64,000 bases of DNA, taken from assembly GCF_041146795.1 (NCBI RefSeq), contig NC_135170.1, positions 24,050,033 through 24,114,032 of the forward strand, in the 5' to 3' direction. Under the pieces are notes generated by a model that worked only from the letters and a program-made list of their open reading frames with translations, was not told where the DNA came from and ran no database searches. Every line of letters starts with the position of its first letter. The first letter of the stretch is position 1. This document shows positions 62,513 to 64,000 of the stretch, piece after piece. The position numbers and the translations under genes are program-made. Source of the stretch: Maylandia zebra. Lineage: Eukaryota > Chordata > Actinopteri > Cichliformes > Cichlidae.

Positions 62513-64000
62513 GAAATATTCAGTGCGTTGCACAGCTGCTAAGCTATTTAACTTAGCAGTCCCTTTTCTCCTCACACGGTTTGATTCGTCATGGCAGGAA
62601 AAGCATGACTGTCGCCAATTAGATACAACAAAGCAGCAGGACAGCAGGACGCATACTTGGACCCTGAAACCCAACTGGCTAAACGTACACATTTTTATTA
62701 AGAGTATTATGGTCTCATATTATTCAACCAACTAACTAGTGAAGTGATGAACCATCAAGCAGACATGTAGTGGAGCTTAATGTTTTCCTGAAGCAAAAAT
62801 GACTTCATGTGTTTTTACACATCCACACTGAACTCGAGACCAGCAAAGCGATGTTGAGACATGAACTGAAATAATTTATGGGTTCCCATGGGGAAGAAAA
62901 TAAATGTGATAAAAAAAAACTTATTCCCCAGGGAATTGTTCTCTAGTTGTCTAAGTACAGATTGTGCAACAAATGAGAGTTTATAGAAGTTAAGCCACTG
63001 AGTTCTACTCAGACTGCTATCAAAAAGTACACAATGTACATTTCCTGTGATAAAGTTATCTTCTGCTCTTGAGCAAGGCAGACCTAGAAAAAGGTTCAGA
63101 TTTCACAGTCTCGCTGACACAGAATAGAAAATAATGAACATTTTGCAGAAAAATGAAAAACAAACAAACAAACAAAGGAAACAAATAAATAAAAACAATA
63201 CCCCCACTGGTTGCTGAGTGCAGCTCGAGGTTCAATACTATATTCTGCATCTGTGCTGTCATTTTGCCTCCCTGCATGGCCTTAGCACGCATACACACAG
63301 CGAGCTGACTGCTCAGCTGGAGCTCTGGAGGCCTCTGTGGAGAAACAGTGAAAGTTAGCTTCCCGCTCATCTCTCCACTCTCTCAGTCTGTTTACAATTC
63401 CATAACTGCTCGTTTCTATGGAGCTGTTGCCAATGATCTCCAGATGCCAGGTATCAAAACCAACCGGGGAGAAGCTATGACTCATCGCAGCCCGCAAATC
63501 CCTCCCACTGAGTCTCTTCTCCTGGTATGCTGGCTCTTTTCTTCCGTCAAACCTCTGGACTTACTGTTAGCACTCCACTCTCATGTGCTTTACTGCACTG
63601 CCAAATACTGTAAATCTGCACTTGTATATTCAGGTTTTACTAGAACTGGAACTCTCTGTCGCTTCAGCAGGTTAAGGTTTAGGTTTCCCTGTTTTGCTTT
63701 GATTCTAGGAAGGAATTCTGAAGAAGCCCACGAGAATATTCTTCACAATTAGACCTTGATTATAAACCATTCACTGACTTTGGTTGGTTTGCATACGAGC
63801 ATTCTCTGAGGGCTGCAGTCATTTCATTCTTAACACATGCCCTGGATTTTATGTAATCAGTACATAAGCGAGGGTTTAGTTACAGTAATAAACCTTTGAG
63901 TTATAGCTTTATTAAGCTATTCTGCTAGTGTTATGTAGTGATGGCATGTTCATCATTTTCATAGCCATCAGTAACCTCTTGCTGGCTCTTTATTATTGCC

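Larger units (their letters stand above)
58771..64000. other. Region downstream of socs3, no gene seen
   Basis: No supported coding exon, RNA gene or promoter. The frame 63348-63752 (134 codons) shows no family resemblance. Repeats listed separately. Confidence 0.55.

Overview
The window is vertebrate nuclear DNA, almost certainly from a teleost fish. It is AT-rich, with large introns, long (TG)n and (AC)n tracts, fish-type dispersed repeats and decayed Tc1/mariner and hAT elements. Two protein-coding genes can be read with confidence, both on the + strand: cyth1 (cytohesin-1) and socs3 (suppressor of cytokine signaling 3). The species, and which teleost paralog (a or b) each gene is, cannot be decided from the sequence alone.

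Layout. Bases 1 to about 1165 look like the 3' end of a further upstream + strand gene (AATAAA at 1142 followed by a TG-rich stretch); its identity is not readable. cyth1 runs from a first coding exon at 3695 to a stop codon at 42902, with a 3' UTR to about 44810. Its 13 core coding exons join in frame to 395 codons. A separate 3-base exon (GAG, 38684-38686) adds one glycine to the PH domain, giving 396 residues. Two other in-phase candidate first exons lie inside the 27 kb first intron (18257-18284, good; 8767-8848, speculative). Bases 44811-56160 are intergenic with no supported gene. socs3 has a TATA box and GC box, a non-coding first exon, one 5' UTR intron, a single coding exon (57046-57663) and an AU-rich 3' UTR ending near 58770. 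Bases 58771-64000 hold no recognisable gene.

Mobile elements. Two hAT-type insertions can be delimited to the base by perfect 8-bp target-site duplications: a 1394-bp element at 27967-29360, which keeps a broken BED-finger reading frame, and a 310-bp non-autonomous element at 42063-42372 in the last cyth1 intron. Two decayed Tc1-like transposase copies lie in opposite orientation at about 10363-11138 and 11986-12552.

Function. Cytohesin-1 is an Arf guanine-nucleotide exchange factor recruited to membranes by phosphoinositides; the 3-base exon is the switch that sets the lipid preference of its PH domain. SOCS3 is a cytokine-induced feedback inhibitor of JAK/STAT signaling. They are neighbours, but nothing in the sequence shows that they work together. 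The most interesting signals are the 3-base microexon, the multiple interchangeable first exons of cyth1, the two hAT insertions with intact target duplications, and the compact form of fish SOCS3 (no PEST insert, altered Cul5 box).
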